In this document: in pieces, positions 35,881 through 48,410 of the stretch
How positions within the stretch are numbered: the first letter of the stretch is position 1
Layout: each line of letters starts with the position of its first letter
Assembly: GCA_051453625.1 (NCBI GenBank)
Contig: JBOZIK010000001.1
Location: forward strand, 260,551,129-260,615,128
Length of the DNA stretch: 64,000 nt
Source of the DNA: Welwitschia mirabilis
Lineage: Eukaryota > Gnetophyta > Gnetopsida > Welwitschiales
Direction of reading: 5' to 3'
Position numbers and translations under genes: made by a program
Notes under the pieces: model-generated
The model's input: only the letters and a program-made list of their open reading frames with translations
Told to the model about the DNA's origin: nothing
Database searches by the model: none

Positions 35881-36070
35881 AAATTCCATACCATTAAAAA
35901 TGTGATAATATTTAATTTAAGTAATCGTTGGATCATGAACATAGAGATAATTATATCACTATCCCATTAAAAACTAAAATTTATTTGATCAAAGATCTCA
36001 GTTCTAATTGAAAGAAATCACACAGTGATAAATGTCATAGAACCATCTCAATTATCTTCTTCATTATAAC
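35881..36070 (+). pseudogene. Protease end of element C (Tat-type)
   Basis: VKDTKFHTIKNVIIFNLSNR, then WIMNIEIIISLSH and KLKFI at about 35868-35990. This follows the Tat protease C-terminal pattern (FHVID..TSYN.LLGRPWIH..G.VPSSLHQ.LKF). The DTGA active-site part upstream is not visible. From 36070 to 36880 only weak linker sequence remains. Confidence 0.55.
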
Positions 36071-36880
36071 TCCAATAGCAAAAAAATAAATCATTTCATT
36101 CTTACACTTTGAACATGATCTTTTGGACCCTTATAAAATAAAAGTATCATAAATTTCTAATGCATAACTATTAGATTCAAAATGAGTTCCATTCCTTATA
36201 AATAACTTTTCTATTAGGCCATGATCACTTTCTTTCATTTTAAGTCATAACAAAAAAGGAAAAGAAAAACAATAAAATAGAATTTAAAAAAATTAAATAC
36301 TATAAGTTTTAATTTTAATGCTTTTTATCATAGTAGTATACTACATCCATTTTCATTTGTTCTTCATTCAGAATCTCAATACTTGATTTTATCTTTAGTC
36401 TTTATATTTATAAGACCCCATGATGGAAAGTTTATTAAAGTTATCCTTGAATGTTATTTTATCTAATCAACTTATTAAAAGGTATGCTGATTTTAATTTT
36501 ATATATTTTAGATATAACAAATATTTAAAAAACCCATATGTTTACTTGAATGAAAAACAGATGAATAAAAATACTAAAGCATATGAAACAATGAAATCCA
36601 AAAAAATAAAATAATTTTTAGTGAAATAATAAGATGTTAAAACATACAACTTTCTAATAGATCTTGATGATCAAAGAAAGCCACTTAAAATTAATTAACA
36701 TTTACCACAAAAAATTAAATTAGAACTCAAAATCATGTTATCATCCAACAAATACATCCATACTTAGCATTACAAGGATATATTATGTATTGATCCATCA
36801 ATCATAAGGCATAACATTATTTTAAAATCAAATACAATCCTAGTGAAATAAAAGATTAAGAAATGTAATCCTCACCTTAT

Positions 36881-37570
36881 ATTAAAATGTTCTTTAACTA
36901 CTAGCTTCTTGACTAGTAGATTATTTAGACTAATTATTGAATATGATAGTTTTTCTAAAGAAGAATGGCCAAATTAGGATTTGTATAGATTATTATGGTT
37001 TAAATAATATAACTCTAAAAGATGATTACTATTTATTAAATGTTAACATCCTAGTTAATAAAATTATTGGTTTATAAATGATTATTCAGATTATAATCAA
37101 GTATTTATTAACTCTAAACATCAACATAAGACGATCTTTATCCAACCCTGTGGTCCTTTGTGTTATATCATGATGCCTTTTGGATTAAATAATCTTAGTA
37201 AAACATACCAATAAGTTATAAAATACATATTTCATAACATGATACATTATAATATATAAGATTATGTTAATGATTTTATGGTTAAATCAAAATCAGTAAC
37301 CAATTATCTAAGTGATTTGAAATAACAATTTAAATAATAAAGATGATATAACTTATGAATAAACCCAATGAAATGTGTTTTTAGTGTACCATTAGGATAC
37401 CTATTAGGTTTCATGGTATTAAAAATAAGTATAGAAACTAACCCTAAAAAGATCAAAGAAATAACTGATATGCCATTGCCACACAATCTGAAAGAATTAC
37501 ATAGGAAATAAGATAGACTACAAGTGATACATCAATTTATTTTAATTTTAATGGATAATATGAATAATTT
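36881..37570 (+). pseudogene. Reverse transcriptase of element C (Tat-type)
   Basis: Blocks in order: KNGQIRICIDYYGLNN and TLKDDYYLL (about 36960-37040), SDYNQVFINSKHQHKTIF (about 37090-37140), PCGPLCYIMMPFGLNN, DYVNDFMVKSKSVTNYLSDL (about 37260-37320), NPMKCVF and LGFMV, ending in MPLPHNLKELH. The YVDDLVVKSK-type catalytic block with NP.KC.FGV and the NL.EL..LQG ending is specific to Tat/Ogre-lineage elements, not Athila. The first catalytic Asp of YxDD is now Asn (YVND, 37263-37274). Frames change several times. Function: RNA-to-DNA copying, lost here. Confidence 0.85.
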
Positions 37571-37960
37571 ATGCATCTACTTAACAAGATAACTAATTTA
37601 AATGGGATGAAAATTTTCAAAAGGCTATTGACAAAACCAAGGAATATTTAATGTCTACCCTTATTCTAAGTTCATGTAAGCCTAATCAATGTTTTTATCT
37701 TTAGTTAGCACATATACCATCTTCCATCTTGCACTAATATTTCAATGTGATGAACTATAAATAGATCAATAAATTTACTACATTAGTAGAACATTACACC
37801 AATATGAGAAGAATAATCCTAAAGTAGAAAAGGCATGTTTAAGTTTACTTTTTGCTTCACAAAAATTTTTCCATTATATGATGACAAAAAAATAATTGTA
37901 ATAAAAAATAGTATTTATCAATTTTTTTCTCAAGCATTTTATTTATATCACACATCTAAA
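37571..37960 (+). pseudogene. RNase H of element C
   Basis: FQKAIDKTKEYLMSTLILSS (about 37616-37675), then IYYISRTLHQYE (about 37778-37815) and LLFASQKFFHYMMTKK. These are the FD.IK.YL..PP, AIYYLSK.F..YE.RY and T.RLR.YM....T patterns of the first RNase H in Tat elements. Broken by frameshifts. Confidence 0.75.
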
Positions 37961-38580
37961 GAAGTGGGTATGTATCCTTACCAAATTTAATTTAATTTAG
38001 AATTGTAATTTTAAAATTCATTCAAAGGTAAGTGCATTACTAAATAAATAGCATATTTACTAGTAGAAGCTGGAAGTAAAAATTCATGTGAATTGGAACA
38101 ATTATTTGATGAAGAAATTTACTTAATTGAAATAAAAAAGGATTAGGATATAATAATGTTCTTTGATGATGCATTAAATAGAAATGGTGGTTTTGTAAGA
38201 GTAGTCTTTTTTCCTTAGCAAGAAAATAAGTTTACCATTTTTATTTAAGTTGAATTTTTCTTATACAAAGAACATAGATAAATATAAATCTTTATCAAGG
38301 GAAATTACCCTAGAAATTCAATCTAGTTTTAAGAAGTTATGCATTTTTAATGATTCACAAACTAGTATTTAATATACTAGGCAAATATGAATCAAGGTCA
38401 AGAATTTAAGTCTTTTACATTTCTAAAAATATTACTTTTCACCTTTGATCATTATGAAATTCTTACTATTATTAAAAATTAAAATAAATTTATTAATTAC
38501 CTTATGAACTTTTCTAAAACTTATTTTAAGGATCCATCCTTCAGAGATAACATCACCTCCATTGATTTAAATTAAAATAG
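37961..38580 (+). pseudogene. Second (archaeal-type) RNase H of element C
   Basis: SALLNK then CELEQLFDEEIYLIEIKKD and IIMFFDDALNRNGGFVRVVF (about 38150-38210) match the FPDE.I......W.MYFDGA.N..G.G.G.V start of the second RNase H that only Tat-lineage Ty3/gypsy elements carry. KSLSREITLEIQSSFKKLCI then FNDSQTSI (about 38285-38370) follows as the EYEAL..GL..A...G...L.V.GDSQLVI segment. The Asp of GDSQ is kept and the first is present in FFDDA. This places C in the Tat clade. Confidence 0.75.
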
Positions 38581-38619
38581 TACTAATGAACACAAAATAG
38601 TAGCCCATTTTGAATTATC

Positions 38620-39700
38620 ACAAGATGCAGCAAATCAACTAGTAAAAAACCTAAAATTAAATAATGAATGATATGACAATTTCATAAATTATCTTATTGA
38701 TCAAAATTTATCAAAAAATCTCATAATCAAAGAATGTGCTTTACTATGATTCAAAATCAACTATACAAAAAGTTAAATAACACTATCTTACTAAGATTCT
38801 TAAGATTAAATGAAGCTATCTATGTCCTTAAAGAAATACATACCTATTTATATGATTCCCACTAAGTGAAAAAAATTCTATTAACCTATATTATAAGATT
38901 AGGTTATTTTTGGAAAACAATAAGTGATGATTCTCTCAAAATAATGAAAATGTGTCACACTTGTTAAATATTTTCATTATAAATACATCACCTACCTACT
39001 GATGTTTTTTCATCTAATTCCATTTGGGTCATTAGAAAATAAGGCATGGATTTAATTGGTTCAATTATGCCAACTTCATTTAAGAAACATGTGTACATTA
39101 TTACTGTAATCAAATACATTTTTAAATGTGTAGAAGTAGTACTTTTACATCAGACAACTATAAAAGAAATTCAAAATTTTATTCTAGATCACATCATCAT
39201 AAGATTTGTTACATCTTATATAATGTTTGGTAATAATATTTTATAATTCAAATCCACTAAATTAAAAAATTTCTTAAACAAATTTGTAATAAAACATTCA
39301 TTTTCCACTTCAAATTACCTTAAGAAAATGATTAAGCTAAGGCTATGAATAAAGTAATCATAAAGTATCCTAATCAATTAGCACAAAAAAATTCAAAGGT
39401 ATGGCAGAAAATTATTTTTTGCATTGTGGACCTACCATATCATAGTATAAAGAAACTCAAAAGGCCTTCATTTCAACTAACTTATGGCACTAAATAAATT
39501 TACCAAACCAAAGTTAAATTTCTACACTAAAAGCTTTGATCAAAGATCTTAAATTATTTAATGTCCAAAAGGCAACACAACTTATTCAATTAAAAACTAT
39601 AGATGAACAAAGAGTAGAAGCACTACAACTTAGGCAACTTTATTAAAAGTGGGTAAGTGATGCATATGATAAGCAAGTGAATCCACAATCTTACAATATA
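38620..39700 (+). pseudogene. Integrase of element C
   Basis: It begins YDNFINYLIDQNLSKNLI (about 38668-38725), equivalent to the PWY.DI..FL..G linker of Tat integrases. The core reads AWMDLIGSIMPTS, HVYIITVIKYIFKCVEVVLL, ILDHIIIRFVTSYIMF (39040-39230), with the first catalytic Asp kept in MDLIG. The second-Asp region reads MFGNNIL (SDNGT-type, Asp lost). It is followed by NFLNKFVIKHSFSTSNY. The longest open part is 39046-39246. The C-terminus fades after 39700. Confidence 0.75.
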
Positions 39701-39849
39701 AGTAACTTTTTATTGAAAGTAAATTTAACTAAGAAAAACTTAAAGTTTTTACCATATTAGCTAGAATCATTCATCATTTCACAAAAATTTGAGAAAGGAA
39801 CAAATATGTTAAAATCTTAAGAAGATAAAGAACCAATAAATTTCTTTTA

Positions 39850-40938
39850 TCTTTGATCATATTATTAATTAAAAAGTTTAAAATATGTGTTATTATTTTA
39901 TTATGAATTATTATTTAGTTGTTTATTTCATGCATTTACTTGTTTATGTAGTTTCATAATAAAATGTTGCATGTGCATATTTGGTCATTATTCACATATG
40001 ATAGTATGGTTTTTTATAACATATCATGTAGGTCTTTCATTTTGTTTGTTTGTTTTTGTTTTATAGGTTATGGCAAAATTAGTGCAAGAGATCATTTGAT
40101 TAGTGTGTACCTTTTTATTTGCTACCTTCCTCAATTTGCCATTATTGATGTCTTGCCTAATGAAATTTCACTTTTCAAGTAGGATGACAATACTATATAT
40201 CAAGTTGACTGATGTTATGACACATAAAATTCACTTTTGTCTATAATGCTTGCCTTTGCATAAGCCCTTTTATGTAACTTCCTCATGCAACATGTCCATC
40301 CTTCTACTTGATAATAACATACTTCTTCTCATTCATTCCATATTTCATATTTTACCAATTAATACCTTAAATTCATTTACTTTATTTTATTAAATAATGT
40401 TTAGATACACTTTAAAATGAATTAACTTTTAAGTGGCTAAGTTATCATCTTATATAGAAATGCATCTTGAATGATTTTATTGAGGTTTCCAATTTAGATG
40501 CTAAGAAAAACTAAGGATTAATGGATAATAGTTTATATTACATTAAAAATTATCAACATACTCCATGCATGATGAAAGTGATTAAGTATGAATAGTCTCT
40601 TAATCAAGAGATGAGTCTTCCTTTTGCCTTTTGCATAAATGACTTCTTAGCAAGGTTTCTTAGTTACATCATTTCTTTATTTAACTATCTATTTATTTGG
40701 TTCTTGTGGTAAACTACATTTGAGTTTTCATTTAATAAGTTTTCTATTTGGAACATTCATTATGATCATATTTAATTGCATGCATTCTTGAGTCATTTCC
40801 ATGTCTATGACCTCCAATATGTTATGCTATTCTATCTTAGTATCAATTATGTTAAATCCTTTGCTTCCATTTAGCCATGAGTCTTATAATTTATTATCCC
40901 AATGATCAATTATTATTATATATATATATATATATATA
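39850..40938 (+). other. Element C downstream region, left of gap
   Basis: No protein recognised beyond a short reading at 39964-40182. A pyrimidine tract followed by TATAG and an ATG at about 40045-40072 resembles a splice acceptor before a start codon, but the frame closes after a few codons. It ends in an AT dinucleotide run (about 40917-40938) against the gap. Confidence 0.4.
40917..40938. repeat. (TA)n microsatellite at gap edge
   Basis: At least ten TA units run straight into the N gap 40939-41549. Its true length is unknown. Confidence 0.9.
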
Positions 40939-41549
40939 NNNNNNNNNNNNNNNNNNNNNNNNNNNNNNNNNNNNNNNNNNNNNNNNNNNNNNNNNNNNNN
41001 NNNNNNNNNNNNNNNNNNNNNNNNNNNNNNNNNNNNNNNNNNNNNNNNNNNNNNNNNNNNNNNNNNNNNNNNNNNNNNNNNNNNNNNNNNNNNNNNNNNN
41101 NNNNNNNNNNNNNNNNNNNNNNNNNNNNNNNNNNNNNNNNNNNNNNNNNNNNNNNNNNNNNNNNNNNNNNNNNNNNNNNNNNNNNNNNNNNNNNNNNNNN
41201 NNNNNNNNNNNNNNNNNNNNNNNNNNNNNNNNNNNNNNNNNNNNNNNNNNNNNNNNNNNNNNNNNNNNNNNNNNNNNNNNNNNNNNNNNNNNNNNNNNNN
41301 NNNNNNNNNNNNNNNNNNNNNNNNNNNNNNNNNNNNNNNNNNNNNNNNNNNNNNNNNNNNNNNNNNNNNNNNNNNNNNNNNNNNNNNNNNNNNNNNNNNN
41401 NNNNNNNNNNNNNNNNNNNNNNNNNNNNNNNNNNNNNNNNNNNNNNNNNNNNNNNNNNNNNNNNNNNNNNNNNNNNNNNNNNNNNNNNNNNNNNNNNNNN
41501 NNNNNNNNNNNNNNNNNNNNNNNNNNNNNNNNNNNNNNNNNNNNNNNNN
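40939..41549. other. Assembly gap (611 N)
   Basis: An N run next to a TA repeat, a typical cause of assembly breaks. Confidence 0.9.
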
Positions 41550-42982
41550 GTGGTAGTTGTAGGAATTGTGGATCCTTATGCTCTTGATAGTGGTTGTACT
41601 CCCCTCATCATGATGAACAATGTTTTCTAAACATCCCATTAACTTGATTTTCAATGACTTTGAAGCTACAAATTCATGAACATTTAGAACATATTGGTTA
41701 TTAAATGGTAAATTGTTAAGATGTTACTTTCTTTTACAACTAATGATTGAATTGAGTATAGTCTTATCATTATAATAATGCTTTATGGGATAACCATGAA
41801 TATTGTCATAATCACTATCTTTATCACATGATACTTTGCATTGTTTAACATTGAATCATGTATTGCCAATATTGAACAACTTTATGATTTATACTAATGA
41901 ACATTACTAGATTGGGTCAATATTTCTTATATCCCTATTCATCTATTTTTACTTAGTCTTTTCTTGGTATTTATAATTAATTACCTCAAAGTTATTTTAT
42001 GCATTTACTCTTAATTTATTTGAGACTACTATTACTTTTTAGTTAGTTTTTCATCTTTTGTATCCAACACATTCTACTATTGACCTTTCCTCAATTACAA
42101 CTTTTCCACTAATTTTATCATCCATCCTACTATTTCTTATTTATTACTGATTTACCCAATATTAGTTAATCAAATACATTTGATTTTTTTCTTTATTATC
42201 CATTTCATATCCTTCCACTACCATCCATGATGCATTTACTATATCCTTATCACTTATTTCTACTTTGATTAATTTGAAATTCATCTTTCTATATCTTTTA
42301 ACATGTGGTCCACGTATTTCACTTCATATTAAGAAGGGGAAACTATAATAAGGGAATTTTATGTCTTTAGTTTTTATCCATCATCCTTTTCCCCATTATC
42401 CATTTTATTAGTATTTATAGATATCCTTATTTTACATTGTTAATCATTTCTCATTTATGTCATTACATTCCCTCATCCTCAAAACACATGTACACATTCC
42501 TAATTATTTTCCCACATCAACATTATTATCATAGGCCTCATCTTATTCTATTTATAGTTTCATCTAATATAACTTCTCCATCATTTCTAACTCACCTAAA
42601 AAACTCATCCAAAACCTTACTTTTTTCATTCTAATATGTTAATATCAATTTAATATAACATCCTTCACCATATTTTCCTCTTTGATACGACATTAGACAT
42701 TCCTAGCACATCAATATTCTTCCATGATTACATATCGTTCTTTATTAATATTAGAATGATGTTATTCATTTTACCATTAGTCCATGCTTGTCATCAAATT
42801 GACCTTGCCTAGGTAATTGTGCTTTTTTAGTTTGCTTTATAGCTCATTGAATAAAGATCAAAGGTATATCTTTGAAGGTTTTTATAAAAATTTATAAGTA
42901 TAGAAATAAGTAAGTCTTTATAGTATTTGGCTCTTATTCTTAATAACAGATTATTACTGGGGATTTGAAATGAAGAACTCAT
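41550..42982 (+). repeat. Post-pol 3' module next to the C right repeat
   Basis: 41550-41960 aligns well with 13600-14030 of element A (AGTGGTTGTACTCCCCTCAT at 41589-41608, then CATGATGAACAATG). 42000-42900 is pyrimidine-rich on the + strand, so its - strand reads as lysine-rich peptide with stops (for example NFKLIKVEISDKDIVNASWM). Such a block also lies in the same place in element B. No known domain is recognised. Confidence 0.55.
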
Positions 42983-44640
42983 AGTATGATCACACAAATT
43001 TAAGAAGGTGTCCTAGAGTTAAAGTATAAAGAAAAAGAGCTTGAAAAATTTGTATTTATATTACAATAGATATTTTGATAGGATTTAAAATGTATTATTA
43101 TGGATGGTATTTCATACTATGTACTTTGAAAAGAGAAACATTTAAAGAATCTACTCCTATTAATCTCTTAGATTATCTTAATCATGTTTCAAGTTCTTAC
43201 TTTTTCCCATAATATAGGATCTCCACTTTACTCTCCATGCTAATTAGATACTATGCCATCTACCTTCCTCAATGATAACAATGGGAGTTTGATGTTCAAC
43301 ATCAATAAGTTCTTCTAAAAATGCCTTCATGAATGTCAACCATTCAATACTTCTTTTAGTAACTTTCAAGGCTAGTTGTTCTAATTTAAACAAGTGTTTA
43401 TGATCTTCATTAATAATAATGCTATACATAGAATTATGCAAAAAATGCCATTTTGAAGAATGATATAGAAACATAACAATAGCTATGTTGATAGAGATAA
43501 AACTCCATAAAAAAGAAGATTTTAACATTAGAAAGGCATAGAAAGGTCTTTATAATAAAATAGAAAAAATCTACAAAGTTGTAGACAAATAAAGAAAACA
43601 AGAAGAGCATGATGAATACATTGAGACAATACAAAAAAGGGTTAGAAGAGGGAGGCAATTATAAGAGACATAAGGCTATAGTTATAGACAAATCATATAA
43701 GAATTGAGGGTTATTATGGGGGATGTCTAATTTGAATAGAGAAAACATTAATAAAGTTATATCATAATAAAGCTATAAATAAATTAAGAGCTAGTAGAGA
43801 ACTAGTATGATGAGACTCATCTCCAAGAAATATGTTGTGGATCTTACCTGTAAATATTATTAAATAAATATCAATTATTAACAAAACATCCAAATGCTTT
43901 TGAACAATAAGGTCACTCCAAGTTTTATGATTATTGTTTGCTATTAAACTGAGATAATTTCATATTCATTTAAATTTTCTTTAAGTTAAATTAAAATCTT
44001 TCTTTTCAAATGATCTATAGTGAAAATTTAAATGTTTTTGTATTTATGTCTAGTTTCTAAAATTCTATTGTACATTTAATCTTAGTCAAATCAGTCTAAT
44101 CAAATTATTTTATGTAAAAATAATTCATCAATACTTTTTTTAATTTAAAGTCAAGGAGCACTCATTTATTTGAATAGTGAAGAAAATGATCTCCTTAACT
44201 CTTCTGAAATTTGAAATTGATTCATTTATGCACTTTATATCTTTTTATTAATTTTGAAAAAAATTATAATATATTTTCAAGTATTTTTCTTGTGGTAGTA
44301 TTAAATGAGATCTGAGTTAATAACTTATGAAACAAGGTTAACCTCTCTAAATTATGTCATTTATTTTTTAGAAGAAAAGAAAACATTTTTAATATTATTT
44401 TTCAATATTGGATTTATGATGTTTACTTTTTTCAATATCCATTTTTTTCATTTTACTTCTTAACTAAATAAATAATGAAGAAATATTTTCTTTATGTATA
44501 AACTAATAAAATATATCCATATTTTTTTAAAATTAATTTGTTTATTTTAATCATAATAGAAGAGACCTTTTTCAAGTTACTTCCTTTAAAAAAAAGCATA
44601 AACAATTGTGACCTTCTTCTTAAAATATCATTTCATTGGA
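42983..44640 (+). repeat. Element C candidate 3' LTR
   Basis: A second copy of the repeat that begins at 14884 and resumes at 32836-34082, over about 1.66 kb in direct orientation. It is uninterrupted here and shows what the left copy looked like before D inserted. The right edge is uncertain because the left copy runs into a gap at the corresponding point. Confidence 0.55.
43244..43528 (-). pseudogene. Antisense reading frame within the C repeat
   Basis: A 94-codon open frame on the - strand with a hydrophobic start (SFLWSFISINIAIVMFLY) and a more polar, possibly helical second half (KHLFKLEQLALKVTKRSIEW, LTFMKAFLEELIDVEHQ). The other copy of the repeat, read across the D insertion, still gives KKLLVIDMKLPFLLFID in the matching place, so similarity at protein level survives. 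I do not recognise a family. It may be an antisense ORF of the kind reported in Tat elements, or simply chance openness in a repeat. Confidence 0.3.
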
Positions 44641-44946
44641 AAAAAAGAAATATGTACACCAATGTAACTAACTAATAATGTAAAGGAAATGCTTTCTAAA
44701 ATGATTACACTCTCCATCTTTTAATCTAATTTCATCTTGTCAACAATTAAAATTTTGTTTTTTTTTAAATGTAAACATAAAGTAAAATATCAATCCAAAA
44801 TATAAATAGTTATACTTCATGGCATTCTTTCTCATAGATACAAGGTGCAGTGAAATTGATAGTGAACATGAAAAATGATAATACAAATGGGACCTAACCA
44901 TACAACTTATGAATAAAAAAGGCAACTTACTTAATCTAATCATTGG
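44641..44946 (-). other. Left remnant of element G
   Basis: 44800-44946 aligns with D at about 17040-17200 (CATACAACTTATGAATA against CATAAAATCAATGAATA), and the alignment continues at 55697 across element B. The part before 44800 is not assignable. Confidence 0.5.
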
Positions 44947-46197
44947 TGTGCTGCTAGATTATATATATTTGATGTAGTGCTTTGAGTACTCTTGTAGGAC
45001 ATTTAAAAAGTATTTAGGTGGAGTTTCAATGATTATGAAGAGTGGATGGAATGAGCATAAAAACATGTAATTCTTGGTACATCTAGAGGTATTTTGTGAG
45101 GTTATAAAACTTAGCATTCTAAGGAGGAGTTCAATGACCCAAGTGGCTAATTTTCCTTTGTTGGATAGCTTAGGAGGATATTGTCCATGTTATCATTCAG
45201 ATGATGAATACTAAACAATAATGCATTTGGAGATGACGTGTATGCTAACATCAACTAGGACTGGAAGCTAAAGAGTCATCCTTTGTAATATAGTGTTGTT
45301 TCCATAGTTATCTAGATGATAGTTAGGATGATATGTATTTTATGTAATAAATATAAATAATTTATTATCTTTATAATAGGGTTATGCACCCCTTTAGATT
45401 GCAAGGGTTTAATTTCCAAGATCTTCCATGTAGAGATATAAATAACTTCTTTCCATCACTTCCATTTTACCATATATTGTACTTGAAATCTTATCATAGA
45501 AGATCAAAGGGAAAAAAATCATCCTAGCTATAGAGAGGAGTCTTTCTTGGTGTTGAATTTTTTATGCTCCATTAAGGTGTTGCTACTTTATGAGTGGTTG
45601 TTTGGTGTTGATTAATAAAAGGTTAATTTACTTATATTAAGTGTATTTTCCTTATAGTTTATGTTGATTATAATTTTATGATAGCTTTGTAGTTGATATA
45701 GATCATGAGGGTGACCTATGTGACAATAGGTTAAGAGAATTAGTTTAGGACATGCATTTCATTTCATGTTACATTTCTGTAACTACAGTAGCTACATTTA
45801 AATACATTTTATTTTGATGTGCCTTATAGCTTACATTAGTTAGGATTAAGTGATAGTTATTTCTTAATTAATCTAGGTTATAAGGGTAAGTATTGGTAAT
45901 AGTAGATTAGTAATCAAATAGATCTAGTACTTAGAATTATTCCATTTACATCTAATTCATTAGCATTACCTTAACATTCATCTTTCATAGTGTTTCTACA
46001 TTGTTCTTATTTCACTTACTTAATCAAAGAAAGAACAAAATACTTTTTTAAAGTAATTTATAACTTTTAGCCTAGTGCCTTTGACAGATTATAATATTTA
46101 TATTAACTTTTACTATATTAGTATATGTTTGTATGCAAGTATTTATGATTGACAAGGATTAGCTGAGGACTTAAATATTACACAAATTTTCACCACA
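44947..46197 (+). repeat. Element B: 5' LTR (Athila-like)
   Basis: Starts TGTGCTGCTAG and ends CACCACA, 1251 bases. It aligns along its full length with 54459-55696 (shared blocks GGAGTTCAATGA/GGAGTGTAATAA, AGATCATGAGGGT, AGCCTAGTGC). TATAAATA lies at 45437-45444. The tRNA-Asp primer site follows. Left flank is ATTGG, right flank of the 3' LTR is ATAAT. The undisturbed copy in D reads ATTAT, so a decayed target duplication is plausible but unproven. Confidence 0.92.
45437..45444 (+). promoter_or_regulatory. Candidate TATA box of element B 5' LTR
   Basis: TATAAATA preceded by GAGA. The 3' LTR has the same motif in the same context at 54938-54945, plus a duplicate. Confidence 0.55.
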
Positions 46198-46203
46198 ATG
46201 TTT

Positions 46204-46221
46204 TAGCACTATTTCTAGTGG
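46204..46221 (+). other. Primer binding site, tRNA-Asp type (element B)
   Basis: TAGCACTATTTCTAGTGG aligns with TGGCGCCGTTGCCGGGGA at 9 of 18 positions. Most differences are G to A or C to T. Its location a few bases past the LTR end confirms it. Confidence 0.75.
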
Positions 46222-46855
46222 AGGTCATAAGGAGCTAGAGGATCATTACTACATTAGATAAGTAACTTAGATTTTACTTTGATTTATTTATTTAAACTAG
46301 TGTTGTATTTTTATTGATAATTCCATAAGTTTATTTCTGTAATTTTTATCTTCCATAGCATTAATAAGAGTTATCATCTTGCTTTATCATCGAGATGACA
46401 TAAACAAATGAAAACCACTTATTTCTATTTCTATTTTCTATAATTCATTTTTTTATTTCTACAGTTTATCTCTAAATAAGTAATAATCTAGTTATATCAT
46501 TTAGATTATAGACAAGATAATAGAGGTTTATGCATTTCTAAAGTATGCATGGATATGGTGAATTCCAATAAGAAAATGAAATATTAGAGAGAGTGGAGCC
46601 TGATCAAGGAGAACATCAGAGAAGGATTATTTGACTATGAGAAAAATCTAGGTACACATACTCTAGGTATGCAAAAATATCAAATAATTCTAAGAATTGA
46701 AGAAGAAGAATTTTTTGCTTTTATTATTTCAAAATTAATTTTTTTAAAAAGAAGTAAGAATAATAGAGTAGAAGTAAATTCTTTTATTTCTTCTTTATCT
46801 ATATCAAATTAAATATAAAAGCTTAAGTAAGTAGTTTGACCTAGTATACTAATCA
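46222..46855 (+). other. Untranslated leader of element B
   Basis: No coding similarity. An ATAAGTAACTT block near 46257 corresponds to AAGTAAGTATTTT in the leader of element A, a possible conserved splice donor. Confidence 0.5.
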
Positions 46856-48410
46856 TGTTAGGAAAATTTAATTCAAATGTAAATGTTACACTTAAAGATT
46901 TACTAGCTAATAGGAAATGTGAAATCTAAAATCCTTTTGACTTACCTGTTAATGATAATGTACAACGTAGGAATTTGAATGCCTATCATTATTTTTATAA
47001 GAGCCTGATGAAGATCCATTTCAATATCTAGTTGACATAGAATAATGTGTTCTTATCTCAAGGAATCAGAAGAAATGAATTATTGATAGAACTTACATTA
47101 TCATTATTTCTATCATACTTAGACAAAAAGGTAAACTTTGGATTAAAACCATTCTACACAAGAGTATTAAGTCTAAGAATCAAGTGCAAGAACCTTTATT
47201 AAGATATTTATGAGTGAAAGCACTATGAGAAAAAGAAGGAAGAAAGTTATCAACTCTTAGAAACAACCCCATGAAGAGTATGGCACATCTTTTCAGAGAA
47301 TTATCATAGCTATTCATTCCAACCCTATTGAAGAATTTACTAAGGGAGAATTGATAGATTATTTTTATAGTGGATTAAATAGTTAAACAAAACATGGCAA
47401 CATGATGAAATTAACTCTAATTAAGCATAGAAGTTATTGGAAGGACTAGAAGAGATAAGTCAAACTTGGTCAAAATCAATGTCTAGGAAGAATTAAAGCA
47501 TAGCCTAAATCATAAGAGATCTAAAGGAAGTAAAAAATTATAAGGAGGAAGAACAACATGATCAATTAATGTAATTAAGGATTTAACTATCAATTTGATG
47601 AGGTATACTTAGATGATAGTTGATATAAAAGTAGTAACTGAGTGGAACATAATTTCAACATGTGATTTATTTAAAAAGACTCCTCATTCTACAAAGGAAT
47701 GCCCCTTGTTACCAACATGTAAAGAGAGGATGTATGAGAAAGGATGTACCTTCAACCAAATGCCTTTTAAATTTAGGAATTAATCACAATATCAACAAAG
47801 AATTAGTGGAAAGTTGATCTTTTAACCTTTTGATAATAGATTTAAGAATTCAAATTTTCAATTAAGTAACTCCACCTTTAAACCAAGTACCTTAAATTTT
47901 CACAAAAGTCAGAGTGATTTACTTAGAAACTCAAGAGAGAAATTGAAGCAAAGGCATGAAATAACTAACATAACTATTGAGAATCAAATTAATAACATTG
48001 AGAATTTAGTTGATGTACTTTAATAAACAATGTTGAATAATCAATGATTACAAGGATCTCTTACATTTCCACTTTTATCAAATCCAAATGAAGTTAAGAA
48101 TGATTATACGGTAGTAACTAAAATTGGAAATGATACAACACCATCTACATATGAGGCTTTAATATCCAAGAATAATAAGAGAGATGAGAAAAATAATGAT
48201 ATGAAAATATTAGAAATACATAAACCTTCCACTTTAGAAGATAAGCCTATCATGAAAAATTCTTTACAAGAAAATAATGGGAGGAAACTAACTAATCCTT
48301 GGCTTAATAGGATAAATACAAATCCTACCTATAATAAATAATTAAAAGCATTAATCTAAAATGTAAACATTAATTACCCTTTTGAAAACTCTTATAAGAA
48401 AATCTTAAGT
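46856..48410 (+). pseudogene. gag pseudogene of element B
   Basis: Begins near MLGKFNSNVNVTLKDLLANR and continues NPFDLPVNDN, RNLNAYHYFYK, LDKKVNFGLKPF and FQPY block remnants of the Retrotrans_gag core to about 47460. The zinc knuckle reads TCDLFKKTPHSTKECPLLPT at about 47658-47717. It is a CX2CX4HX4C motif whose second Cys is now Phe, so it is better preserved than in A. The C-terminal block SNPNEVKNDYTVVTKIGNDT lies at about 48080-48140. The order and sequence match element A closely, which makes A and B one family. Stops throughout. Confidence 0.8.

Noticed and set aside
42437-42634. + strand open frame with Tyr/His/Ser-rich peptide
   Set aside because: A pyrimidine-rich segment gives this composition in any frame. 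There is no domain or conserved neighbour copy.
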